From NCBI RefSeq assembly GCF_050948175.1, contig NC_135195.1, forward strand, positions 8,522,001-8,586,000: a stretch of 64,000 bases of DNA, written 5' to 3'. The notes beneath the pieces are model-generated. The model did not search any database. It saw nothing but the letters and a program-made list of their open reading frames with translations, and was not told the DNA's origin. Below are positions 42,489 through 55,118 of this stretch, one piece after another. Source of the DNA: Xylocopa sonorina. Taxonomy: Eukaryota > Arthropoda > Insecta > Hymenoptera > Apidae. The number at the start of each line of letters is the position of its first letter. Within the stretch, counting starts at the first letter, position 1. Position numbers and translations under genes: made by a program.

Positions 42489-42524
42489 TGCACGTGCACA
42501 CGCGTACGGTGCACGTACGTGTGT
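42489..42524. other. Alternating purine-pyrimidine run
   Basis: Two back-to-back alternating purine-pyrimidine runs occur, 42489-42508 (20 bases) and 42509-42524 (16 bases), with one phase break. They are composed mainly of CG, CA and GT steps. This composition favours Z-DNA formation under supercoiling. Confidence 0.6.
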
Positions 42525-45500
42525 CTACGTACAGGCGGCTTCATCTATGGTGTTTGTTCTTCCGTAGAAAAGTTTATACTTGCGTCTAAACGTATTCTGT
42601 GTTCTCAAAGAGAGGCAACGAATGTCCACGAAGTGATAGATAATTTTTGCATCCAAGTAGCATGGATATATACACAATTTCTTGGAATATTGACTTGAAA
42701 TTACTTTAAGAAAGTTGAATATCTTAGAAAATATGAATGTTTACTGAGGAAATTGTCTTCTTTTCGTGTCGATAGAAGATTAAGTATGCACAAATGAAAC
42801 AGCTAGTAGAAAAATGTATAGTATACATGACCCGCGACCCTTTCCCGAGTCTTGGCCTCGCATTCTTTTCCTTTTCCCCAACAATGCCAACTTTTACAGC
42901 CAATCTCGTTTCGCCGGAATGGAGACTTCGAGTTCCGTTCCACCCTCGGACGGCAACGCGTGTACGCGCGTTCGACGATACGTGATGGATTTGCCTTCTC
43001 GTTCCCCGACTTTCGCCAAAAATCTTATTTACCATGTTTACCACCTTCTTTCCAGCTTTCGTAGCTTTGTTAACTGCGCGCAACGTGAGTTGTGTGACGA
43101 GAGAATTTCTTGGTCTTCGTAATTATTCGCTAGAACCACCCTTAGAAATTTCCTCCACGAATGGCAGCGTATTCTGCAGTCCATCAAAGTGAATACGCAT
43201 CGTCAACTGAAGAAAAAATTTCTTTAATATGAAGTAAAACTGGATATGCAGCAACATATCTATTTCAAAGAGAAGTTGCTTTGTGAGAAAGTTTTGCGAG
43301 TGCAAAAGTCGAATTGGATTGTCGCGTATGAACAGATACGAGGACGTACCGGGCATACTAATTTAAGCTTTATGTTGGCAGCGATCAAGGGAAAAAGGAA
43401 ACTCGTAAAGAACGAAACTAGAGGCGTGTGCGACTTCCTCGTCTTTCTTAAAACAGCGACGGCTCTACTTTCTCCGTTCTCGTCCTGTAAATCCATGGAA
43501 CGCGTCTCGAACGATAATAAGTAACAGCCTCGGGGAGATTTATTATGCCTCGTAATTTGTCACGACCCTCTGAAAGCCAATAAATATCGTATCGTTTTAT
43601 TTCGAGCCGGTACGTTTCAACACCCTCTTCGTAAAATAGATTTATCAGATGCTCGAGGGACACCGTGGACACAGCCCCTTTAATTTGTGTTAGACCAAAG
43701 CAAACACCAGGCCCAGGAATTAATAATATTTCTTTTTAACGATCAAGTAGTTGCTTCGAGTGTTTGAACTTTAAATCATGTTATACTCAATAGTTTTTCT
43801 AATTTTCTTGCTTGATAATTACGCTTTTGGTAAGTTGAGAGATTTCCTCAAAATGTTCACAGAAATCACTCGTAAATCACGATAGGAATTAGATACGAGT
43901 TTAAGATTTGAAAGAAGTAAATGTCATTCTTCTTGATAGAGACTGACCACGTATCGATTTTGCTAGTTTTCTTGATGACCGAATTTTCATACCCTTGTAA
44001 AAAGGAACCATGCAATTTCGAAATATTTTTGTCACTCTGTATACGTGTATATCCACTCGCTCGGCTCTCTGGCTATATTTCGTTTCGCATTCCGCCTTCA
44101 GTATCATGTGTGCGCATTCATATATTTTTTCCCTGAATTATTTTGAGACGGTAAGCGGGTCGACGAAATTTTGAAGGAATTCCTGAAACTTGCATGCAAA
44201 TCCGCATTGCAGCCTCGCGTGTTAAAGGAACGTTGCCAACTGATATTGAGAAGTATCGAAGTTCGATGGATGGGGAAGATTTTGGGGATCCTTCGTCGAT
44301 ATTGGACGTGGTTGCGTTCAGTGAGACCGAAGAGTCAATTCTATCGAGACGAAAGTGTTCGACTAGCAGGTTCTCTGATTGAAACTTAAAGGATTCTTAA
44401 TACAGAGCGTTGAACATTTGCCTTTCATTCGCGGAAATTCCTCTCACCATTTACAAGCGTGTCCTTCAACCACTGAATTGGTTTTCTGCTTTATATTTGA
44501 CAGGATTGGACGTTATTTAAATATGAAATTGATTAGTTTTTGTAGTTTATTTTACGTTTTCATAAATATTTCTTGAAATTCATTCTTCAACTTGATTACG
44601 AATGATGTAGTGTATTTATTGGAAATCATTTTTGCTATGAAATCGATGTTTCAGATGAACTTCGTTTAAAAGAGTTCAAAGGGTTTAGCTATTATGGTAG
44701 TTTCAATTTTTTTGTTCAAACTTCATGCTCAACGTCGGAATGTAACATTGTTACGCGAGCTGTATGAAACAGAAAAAAAATGTAATATATTCTTTCAACG
44801 TTGGATGTTCCTCTTGAATTTTATGTGAAAAAATTCGTGTCAAAGCGCAAACTTGCATTTTTCCAGGTAAAATAATACAGCCGTTCGTTTGTACAGTCCT
44901 GATGGTAAATATGTACAAGAAATGTAGCATAAATAACGTTGCTTGAAATATCATTTTTGATGGTTCGAAATATTTGGACAGAAATTTCTAACGTTTTCAT
45001 TCGAACTCTTTCTGTATTTTAACATCACCGTTATTCTGCACAAGCGGCACAGAATCCACTCTCTTAAAAAGAATAACCAAAATTTCGTCGAATCGAATAA
45101 ATACGAATTAAAATATCAGTTTCCCACTTACGTCTCTCTGAAACATAATAAAAAACGATCGATCGTTCCGATTCGACGGAACCATTCGGTCAATATTAGC
45201 TCGCCGTCTCATCCAATATGAAAACGCAACAAAAAAATAGGGGAAAACCGTGCTTTGTTCGTGGCCACTTGTTCCCCTCTCCCAATTCTGATTCGAATTC
45301 ACTCGAGCGCCGCTGTAACGTTCGCGGTACACGGAATACGAATTCGAGCCGTGTACCACACGATATCGCGCGTCGTGTAAATTAGAGCGCTAATTAATCG
45401 GAACGACCATTGACCGTGCTCGTGTGTACGCGATACATACTTACCTGCGTGTACACGGGGATGAAGGAGCGTCAGGTTGGCCAGAGTAAGTAGCGTCGCG

Positions 45501-48500
45501 TGTACACCTACCGCTCTCGTTGGCTTGCGGCATTTACTTCGATAACGACGGGAATTAAAGTGTGCTCGTTCGAGGGGGACGAGAAAACGCTTCTGTATTT
45601 TTCGCGACGAATATACAATCGTTATTACTTCTCTGTTTCACCGAAGAAGCATCGAAAAACCAAGCTCGTATATAAAGTGGCCAATTAACGAACTGGCCCA
45701 CCGACTTGGACGAGGAAAACGGAAAGAGAGGAGGAAGCGCGGCAGCAACGGAGAAGAAACAGCAAGAGAGAAAGAAGAAACGACCACGACCGGCTGTTTT
45801 ATTGTAAAACAGCTCGCAGCAAACGCTAAAAGTCGCGGTACATAGACGCGCGTATTAGCCAGCGCGTTGGCATCCGCGCGCAAAGAGGGAGGCTAACGAG
45901 CCGTGGCAGCGGTTGCGCACGTTCTGGCCATTGTTGTCAGGTAAATCGACGTCCGAATCAATTCTAATATTTCTCGCGAATCGATTGTTATCGGCATTGG
46001 CCGCGACGGTTTTGCAGCCGACGGCGCTCGTTCGCTCGTTCGCTTCGTAATAATAGATCTCCATGATAATGAACCGGAAAAGCGTTCCGCGATGCGCGCG
46101 GCAGCCACGGGGTAATTCGACGATCCCCGTACGGACCAGCAACGCTTCTAATGTTGATGCATTAAAGACAGGAGACCGTGTACAGGTAGAGAGACCAGCC
46201 GATGCTCGTTCGACCGTGCGCTTTCCACCCTTTTGCAAATTTACGCCTTTAATCCGGGCCCGCCGCTACTTTCCCTCTATCTACGGCTACACGGCAGCCG
46301 CTTTAAGCGCGAAAGAGCTCTCGCAACTTTAGAATTATGTATAGAGTGTATAAAAAACGGATCGAAGATTTTACGAGCTTGTATCGCCATTTCCAGCTGA
46401 AATGTCTTGCCTTAGCAATTCTTCTTCTATGGGGGTGCGTTTTTTGAAACACTCGTGATTCTGTGCAACCATTCTTATCGAGTAACGTTGCACTGACTTC
46501 GATCTCTTATTGTGGAGTGTAACGTTTGATAAACGAGATATTGTTATTGTAGAATTTTAGGTTGCTTCTCGCGAACGTTGAAAATGTCAGTTAAGAGTTA
46601 ATTAGAAAGTATCGAACCGCGCTACGCGAGTCATTATCGATATTCTTGCACGAACGTCGTGCAGTTTTGTTCATCGTGTCCGATATTCGATGCACGGTCG
46701 ATGTAGATTTGTTAATAAATGATAAACCCCGTCGCAGCCGCGCTATTTACTATTTCATCCCTCGAAGCACGTGCACGCGTGCACTCCGCGACGGGCAGCG
46801 ACCATTGGAATTCACGCGGAATCCGCCGGCGAAAGTAGCAGCAAATCGAAAACGATCGGAAGTATTTGCATACGGTGGAAAATTCGAAAGAAGCTCGGGA
46901 ATTTCAGACGTCGCCGCGGAACGGTTTAAAGTTTCGAAATTGGAAATTGGAAACGCACACCGCTGTCCGACCGTGGCGTGCATGTATGTAGGTCACTTAG
47001 GAGGACCGCTTATTCGTCACTACCCTTCCATTCGACACGATTCGTTGGCTCCCAGCTTACGCCAGGAACCCTTTACGAGGGCTTTCGCGTCTTCTCCTAC
47101 CATTGAATCACTTGTGACGGTACTTGACAACCCTATCCGATTATTTTTTCTTTTTTCAGAGAGCTCTTGTACTGACTTTTATGTATTAGAACTTTTTGTA
47201 TTAATATTTTATTCCTTCTTTTTGAAAGGCGTGTCGGATGATAAATAAATGAAGGAAGAAATAAAATTGCGATATTTATCGGTGACGGGACGCATCGATC
47301 ACGTGCTCAATTTGCATACATTATTTAGGAGGCGAGCAATCAGAAGTTGATTGGTCCGCGCAATTTATCCTTTGCTAGTACTTTAACACTCAATCCACTA
47401 TGCCACCATACCTTCTATATTTTTTAAAAATTACGCCATTATGCGACCACTCGTCCACGTAAAATCGATGAAGAAATATTCCGCATATATACAAGGTGTT
47501 GTCGTTGTTGAGAAGTATCGTACAATATCTAGGAAAAGATTTTCATACTATTTGTATATTGCGTTTTCTTAAGAAAAATTATTTTAAATCCGTCGTGAAC
47601 GGTTGAGAATTAATAGTTGAGAGGGTATAATGACAACTATTACTGTAACAGTCGATTTAGCAAGAAAGATGGTACACATCCGAATAGTTGAATTATTACT
47701 GAGTTTCAATCGCGATCTGGTAATCATTTATCAATTCTCTTATCAATTTCTTCCTGAAATCGATTCTACACACCGTAGAATTTAATTTATGATCCGTAAC
47801 AAATCAGAGTGTAATCTCTGTACGTTTGGCCGCGGTTCCATTTATATATCAGACTATCGTCGCTAAAAGCAATCAATTTTTAGAATTCTCTTGAAACACC
47901 TGTTACGCTGTGTTTTTAAGCAATTTTTAATCGACCATTTGCTAATCTCTCCTGTTTCTATATCACGATTGCCTGAACTCCGAATCGTAGTTACCAAAAT
48001 ACAAATAAACTCTCTAGGATGCGAATTATTTAAAGCCATAAAATAGTCTTTGATTTTAAAATAAATTAATAGTTCTTCCCCTCAGAGATTCTATACATAT
48101 CAAACAGTTCTTCATCAGACTCTTCACTTAAAAATCGTATTACAATCCGAAAATGGATCAAACTCGTCTTAATTACGTTATCGCAGATCGCATACATTAT
48201 TTTACGTTATTGCAGATTTTCGCAACACCCCATATATTCAGGTATAACGATCACCCTACCCATTGGACATTCATTATTCCTGGTCACCGATTGACTCACT
48301 CGATCCAAGCTGCCATATCGGGTCAGACACGGTTGTCGCGGTTTAAAAGCTCCTTGGTACGGTTTCGTCTACCCTATTCGAGCGTTCATTGTGTCGTTGG
48401 TAAGCCTGCGTGTAGTTGGTCGTTCAAAACGCGTGCTCGAGTGCTTTTGCATACGTTTGCATAAGGCTAGAAGCGAGCGAAGGTGTGTGTACACGCGAGG

Positions 48501-51500
48501 GACCAGCGACAGGATTTCCTCCTCGCCTTCCTTCTTCCGGTACCAACGCCGCGCCTCGAGCCCACTACTTTTATTGCCCTTTCTATTCTTCAACAGCCTC
48601 TATAGTCTCGCATCCTCCTCGGCGGCCATTTTTTTCCTCGCGCCATTCTTCCAAATAGCTTTATTTCTCTCCAGCGTTGTTATAATAGCCTCTCGTATAT
48701 TTTATACCCTCCCCCCCGCTTTCCCACGGCCATTTTACATTCTGCCCACCCCGGCGGTTCTTGTTTCACTTATGTACATTTAATAGACGTCTCTTTTTCA
48801 TCGCCACTACATACCTCGAAGGCTTCTTGTGTTTCGCGAAAGTTCTCTTTTTTACGTCGTTGCTGCGTGAGCGTACGTGAATGATTATTTAAAAGAAATG
48901 TGGAGATATCATAAAATAATATTTGTTATCGATAGAGTTGTAATCGAAGTTTACTTTTTCTTAATGGATCTTTAATAATGAAATGAGACTTAAGTATTGG
49001 TAGAGATTTTGCATTTTGAGGTTGTATTGCCAGGCCAAGACACAATTCTTAACTTCGTACTGAAATTCCGCATTTTTCAAATATTTTCCCATTCCTAATT
49101 CCTCTTCTTCTACATCATTTTATACTCTTAGTATCTGCTTTACCCTTTTTTTCATAGATATTTTAAAGCTCTATCGGTCTTTCTGTCGGGTAAATTCCAC
49201 TTCCTTTTCTTCGTTGTTCATCTCGATTCCATTCATTCATTTACTTATCCCGCTACTTCCTTCGATACGAGTCACCTTCCGTCTCACTGAACTTCAATTC
49301 GTCTTTCCCCATTTATATTCCTCTCGTAACACGTGATATTTATCTTTTCATGGAAAATGATCGTGATTAATGAGTTGAATGTATCGACGTTAAAACAGAG
49401 GAAGGGTGGAGCAGAGAAATAATTGAATACTCGTCGTAAAACCTTATAAACGACTTCAAACGAGGAAACACGATCGTTCAAGAAAATACAATGAAATACA
49501 CGTATGTGCGTCTCGACGAAAGTATAAACATTTTGTCGGAGGAGAGATTGAATCGTATATCGTTTCCGTTGGACATAAAACAGCGATGGGGAGAATTTTT
49601 CAATCCATTCACGTTCTCAACCGTGCATCAATATTCCCTCCATTTTAATCCAAGTGAAAAACAGGAACAAACAGTTGATTAGACTTCGCGCATGGAACGT
49701 ATATAAAATAATATCGTCGCGTTTATATAATAACATATAACGTGAATTAATTGAAGCCCGTCCAGTTCGATTCGAGGTTCCGTAATTAAAAATAATAACT
49801 CGCGATTTGTCGACGGATATGACGGTTTTATGAAAACGAAAAATATTCCGTTTCGATATGTTTATTCAACGATAACATATAATACATCCGATATTGCCCA
49901 TTTCCATTTTTCTTTAAACTTTCATCGAGGATCGCTGCAAAATGAAATTTTTTCACGTTCATTTCGCGCAAAAACTGATTGCGCTGTAAGTACACTAGAT
50001 ATTTCAAATCCACGTTATACGTACATTTGAACGAAAATGATTGAAAATGGAAAATAACACGGTACGATCATTCGATCCAGTCTAATCCAGATATGATCGT
50101 TCGATACCCCACAATAAATCAAGCACTTAATTTCTCATTGCTGAGGATTGGTACCACCCCTTTAAACCACCTCTCGGATTAAAATTAGATTTCAATCTGC
50201 GAGCAATCGCCGCGCCCCGCGAAATTACGTCCATCATCGTCCGCATTGCTGTCCAACAATGTTTCTCGCAGGTCGAAAGTGTATTTACACTGAGAGAGAA
50301 TTCACCTGTCCCCGTGGCGGACGCGTGTCGAGCGGCAGTAATTCAGCTGTCCGATGAGACTCGCTCGAAAGTCGTACGCGAAAGACGTAGCAGTTGTCTT
50401 CGTAACCGCGAGCTTCGCTGATGGCTGTCGTTTCGAGCATCTGTTATGAGCAAGTTACTGGCAGACAGTGTGTGTGTGCACGCTTCCACCCCCTCGTGCG
50501 TGGTGCATCGCAGTCTCGCATGGATCACGCGAACAGTGCGCGTTGGTTCTTGTCGTAGTGCAAAAAAAAAAGAAAAAAAATCAGCCGCACCCGCGACAGC
50601 TGAGCAGACGTTTCTGGCGATACGCCGCGATGGTTTCGCGATATTTCTCTGGCCACCTTGAAACTCAGACGCATTCGCGATGCTTAATTCCGTAGACGTG
50701 CCGTGTCATAAATTTGTCGATGCGAGCTGGTTTATCTCGCTGCAGGGCTCAGACCTGTATAGTTGTAACGTATCGTAATTGTTGTATCGTCGTGGCGCAT
50801 CGTTATTATTGTTTATTCGGGACATGAGAGGAGTTGTTGCCGAGTTCCATCTTCGAACTCAATTTACTTACGATGGAGAGGTAAAAGGGAGAAGAAAACT
50901 GATCTGTAATTGACGTAAATGTGTGGCTATAAAATGAGAAGCGAATAGGTTGTCTCAATATTTCATCGACTTACAGTTAGATTAGAGAGAGTGTCAAAAG
51001 AGATATTGATAGTGGTATATGTATTTTATAGCGGTCCACTTACGTATAGTGGAAGTTGGTCACGCTTCGTTTCGTCGCTCGCGTTCTCGTTGATGGCTTT
51101 CCAATCAAAGGACTTTGCTTGGTCAACCGAGCAATTAAGAAATTGCAGGAGCGAACTTCAGATTCAATCGTGCCCTCGAGCGTTCTCTATACAACGTTGC
51201 ATCCAAGTTTAATAAAAAAAACAGAAGAATTTAGCTGAACAACCAATCCGACGATATTGCACTCATCGTAAAAAAGGGACTTTATGTACATCCACACGAA
51301 CAAGTAACACACTTTCAGAGTAACAGTTGCGATTACGCGGTACACTTTCTGCGTTTACGAATGGAACAGTTTCAAGCGGTGGTTGCATTCGCAATTGGAC
51401 GAGCGCGTACCATAAAAATGGCCGCCGCCATGCGGCACGACGTACGCTTTTAGAGAGGATCGCGTCAAAGAAATACGTAACTGTTGTTCGACGCGTTCTC

Positions 51501-52420
51501 AGTCGCTGGAATACGCCAGCCATTCCTCCGCGTGATACGCCGATTTGTTAAAGCGAAAACCACGGAAGCTTCTTAAAACAGCCGCCATCCCCTATTCCCA
51601 GGCCATATCCGCGCGTACTCCATTTCCTTCGAGTGCGACTAAATCGTCAAAGATCGTTTGAGCATCTTTCGAGGAAAAGTAGCAACGCAGTCCCGGGAAA
51701 ATGGACTGCGGGGATAGTAAAGTGGCGGAGGTTTTGCGGGAAGACGGGAACGGTTTTAGCGTAGCGGAATGAGAAACGCGATTTCCATCGATGCCAGCCG
51801 AGACGATGAAGTCTTAAGGGGCTCGACTGCGAGGGAATAAACGTTATGGCTGCTAATGCTCCGCGGTGTTGTTGGATAGGATTACTTTTCGTTGCTCTTT
51901 TCGATGATGGGTTTTTATCGAGCACTCATCAATAGTTTACGAGGCATGGAACTGACGTTGACGGAACAGAGTGACGCTCTGCGGGAAGCAATGGATACTG
52001 GATAAAAGTAGTGCCACTTTGTCGTATGTTACTTGAATTTGTTCTACTGATCTGAATAAGATTGTAGATCGTCCTTCATAAATAATGTAGAATAAAAATT
52101 TCTAATATATTCAGAACTGTATTCATCCTTTTTAGATTATTTGACTAAAAAATTCCTTTTCAGGAAAAATTTAATGAAGATGAAACTATGAGGATGGAAA
52201 TAGTAATGCGAACCTATCGTCGTTCTTGAATATGTGAATTACAAGCAAACTATTGCCATCGAATGTTATTTTGCAAATTCCTCCAGATATTATTTCTCAA
52301 ATTGGATCCATCGATGAAGCTTCGAAACTTCAATGACGTAGTTCGTTGTACGGTTCGAATGGATGCAGCAGTTCGTTCGGAAGACAGTTTATCAAACTAA
52401 CATGAAATCTTCTCGACGTA

Positions 52421-52457
52421 ACTTACGCGAGGCGGGTCGGTCAGTTCTCGCGTAAGT
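52421..52457. repeat. Perfect inverted repeat, 11-bp arms
   Basis: ACTTACGCGAG at 52421-52431 is exactly complementary to CTCGCGTAAGT at 52447-52457 across a 15-base spacer. Each arm carries a GTAAGT donor-like string on one strand. Confidence 0.78.
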
Positions 52458-55073
52458 AATCTCGAGTTATCGATCTATGCAAATCGCGGCGGCGTAAGTA
52501 AACCAGATGTATACAGTGTAATCTCTGCGTAACATATCTCTGAATGCCTTCGAAATTACGGCTCGTTTTAATATCACTCAATTACGAGCACATATTTCTT
52601 CCATTTTTGGACTCTATGTGTGAGACCCTCTCGTATTAACATTGCGATCTATATGGAAATAGAAGTGGCTTACCTCATCGTTTCACAGGTTCAGAAATAA
52701 TTATTTAATTATATCCTTTTCAGCTTTTACAAAATTGTTATAACTTGTCGTATCTTTTTTAGTTTTTATTTTATTCGTAATGAATATTCTACTTTGGCTT
52801 AACCAACTCCAAACAGATTCAGCCAACTAATTGCAAGTAAAATCAATCTGGTACCTGCGCTCCAAGATTTCTCGCATCCACGTATCGGTAGGACTGCGCT
52901 GAAGCACGTCGCTGTTTCATCGTTAACAGTAAATCCCGCGCGTCGACAGGATCGCCTCGTCGTTGATCTCGCGAAGGACCAAGTTTTATTATCTTCGTGC
53001 GAATCAACGATCCTAGAAGTGGAACGCGTAAAGTTCCGCGAAAGTTCCCGCCGACTGAAAGGTTCCGCCGATACACGCGATCGAGCGTTCCCGTTCGTCC
53101 GATTAAAGCGACCGGGGACAAATGAAATTAAACGATATAGGAAATGGGAATGCAAGAAGTTCGCGTGGAATAAAATCGAACGAGGCTCTCGTGGAACTTG
53201 AGCGAGTCCTTCGTTACGTGGTAACTTTCCAGTGGTAGCTCGTTTAAAATTGCGATTCCTTTACGTTAGAGAATATAATCAGTAGTAACCCTGTAATAGC
53301 ACTTTGTCATTCCCTTTCGATACGACTGTTCTGCTACAGCATAAATCAGTTATTCGAATTTAATCTTCCAGTTACTGTGTAACAATTTTCTGATTTCAAA
53401 GCATCAACTTATTTCCTACTCTTCCTCCCTTTCTTCTCTCATCTTGTATCCTATCACAACGCTTACAAACTCCATATACTCCATATAAAATATATTCGTT
53501 CATTCAAACAGAAAAAGTGAAGCATCTCAGCTAAATAAAATAATATAAAAAACGAATTTAACAGATATTACTTATCTCTTAACGGAATCTTTGCCCATTT
53601 GCTTACATCCGTGTACCACCTCGCGAAACTAACAGAGACGAGGAACAAACGAACCACCAAGGAACCGTGACGCGTTCCTCTGAAACGTTAACCTTCGAAT
53701 TCTATCGGCAACGCGGTCCGCCAGGGGTGGGCTCGTTAGCTGAAAGGGGAACATTCTCGCGCCCCCCGTGTAAGTGTGTCGCGGTGTTTGAAAGGGTGGC
53801 ACGTATCCGCGGGCCGAGATAGGAGCTGGCTGCGCGGCTCCTGAATTCCGGAAACGGTGAATCAAATTTGCAGCGCCGCGCTTGATAAAAGATAACCGTC
53901 GCGACGGATGAAAAGGGGCGTCGCGGCCGTGGCGCACCGTTTGGAGAACGGCTGGTACCAGCAGCCTTTGAGAGGAGGACGCGGCACGCAACATTAACGG
54001 GGACGCGGCATTATTTCAGAACCTCCACGAGCCGCTGACGTTCATCCGATTTGCGTTAATGCTAACAGTGCTCGGGCTCGTATTGTCCGCGCCGCTGCAT
54101 CGATTCAGACCGCTCGAACCTTTTATTCCGGCAAATTTCGTTTGACCGAGTCTCGCTAGATTTACTGGCTTGTCTTCTCGGTAGGCTGGCGAGGGAAGTG
54201 TTTGGTACCGCGTCAGGTCCCTGATTTCTGTGGCAACACGAAGGAAACGGAGCTGAGAATATTAACTCGCGCTGGAGAATAGAATTTAGTTAACAGAATA
54301 AATAGTATTAATTTCGTTACGTATTTAGAAAACAAATTACCTCGCAAAACCCCGATAGTCAGGTTAGATGCTAAATCGTTTAGATAAAGTTATTCCTTCG
54401 AATAAAACAGCGCAATACTGTATATTTAACGATACGTAGGAAGATTGCTGTTATCTAAATTATATCGTCAAAGCTGTCGTTCGAAATGTCAATAACGCAA
54501 TTCCCAAACAACACCCTAGATATTGCCTCGATACTAAAACCCTACGCTCGCAAAACAGAAATTCATAAAGGGGACCGTTCTCCTGGATTCGCCGAATATC
54601 GAGGATCATTCCTCGACGAATCTGATTGTTTCGCTACAACTTTAGATCTGTATAGGGTGTCCTACAACCAAATCCTTGGTTCACGCTTGCACTGACATTA
54701 AGAGTTTCTGGCTTCGTATAGATTGAGTCTCAAATGGACGCTTACCATTTTACTCAGTTTTGTTTACGTTCATTTCCATGTCATCGCACTTCATAAAGAA
54801 ATTGTTCGAATTTTCCATCGACGATCGTCGAACACCCAGTATAGCGATACAGACTGTGCGTACCAATGCGTAAATCTTGGGACTGCGACAACGCTTGGCT
54901 CGCTGGTTCCTCCCTTCGATCGTAAAATATTCCAGCGGGAGAAATATACGAGTCGAGCTGGCTGGCTGTCGTTAAAAGGAGGCGGGGGTGGCGAAGCTTA
55001 ATAATGCGTTACTTGCGCAGACTTAGAGCGACGTAGAGGGTGCATCTATCGATCGAGAAAGAGGGAGAGAGAT

Positions 55074-55080
<7 letters not shown>

Positions 55081-55115
<35 letters not shown>
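55081..55115. repeat. (GA)n microsatellite, about 35 bp
   Basis: This is a pure GA tract on the plus strand, with an interrupted purine-rich lead-in from about 55056. It is in the opposite orientation to the three CT tracts. Confidence 0.96.

Positions 55116-55118
<3 letters not shown>

Larger units (their letters stand above)
36661..55080. other. Intron segment, distal part
   Basis: No exon is recognised over about 18 kb. AT-rich stretches lie at about 37520-37830, 40790-41240, 44560-45120, 47400-48160 and 52000-52320. CpG-dense blocks lie at about 45690-46330 and 53590-54020. A 200-codon plus-strand frame at 46646-47248 opens at TTG, and its first ATG is at about codon 113. A 138-codon minus-strand frame at 38149-38565 matches no known domain. 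Confidence 0.45.

Noticed and set aside
43820..43840. GTAAGTTG donor-like string at 43830 as a recursive splice site
   Set aside because: The preceding bases are TTTTG rather than YAG, so there is no acceptor half.
46646..47248. 200-codon plus-strand open frame
   Set aside because: It begins at TTG with the first ATG near codon 113. The C-terminal hydrophobic part follows a composition shift to T-rich DNA, not a membrane-protein pattern I can support.
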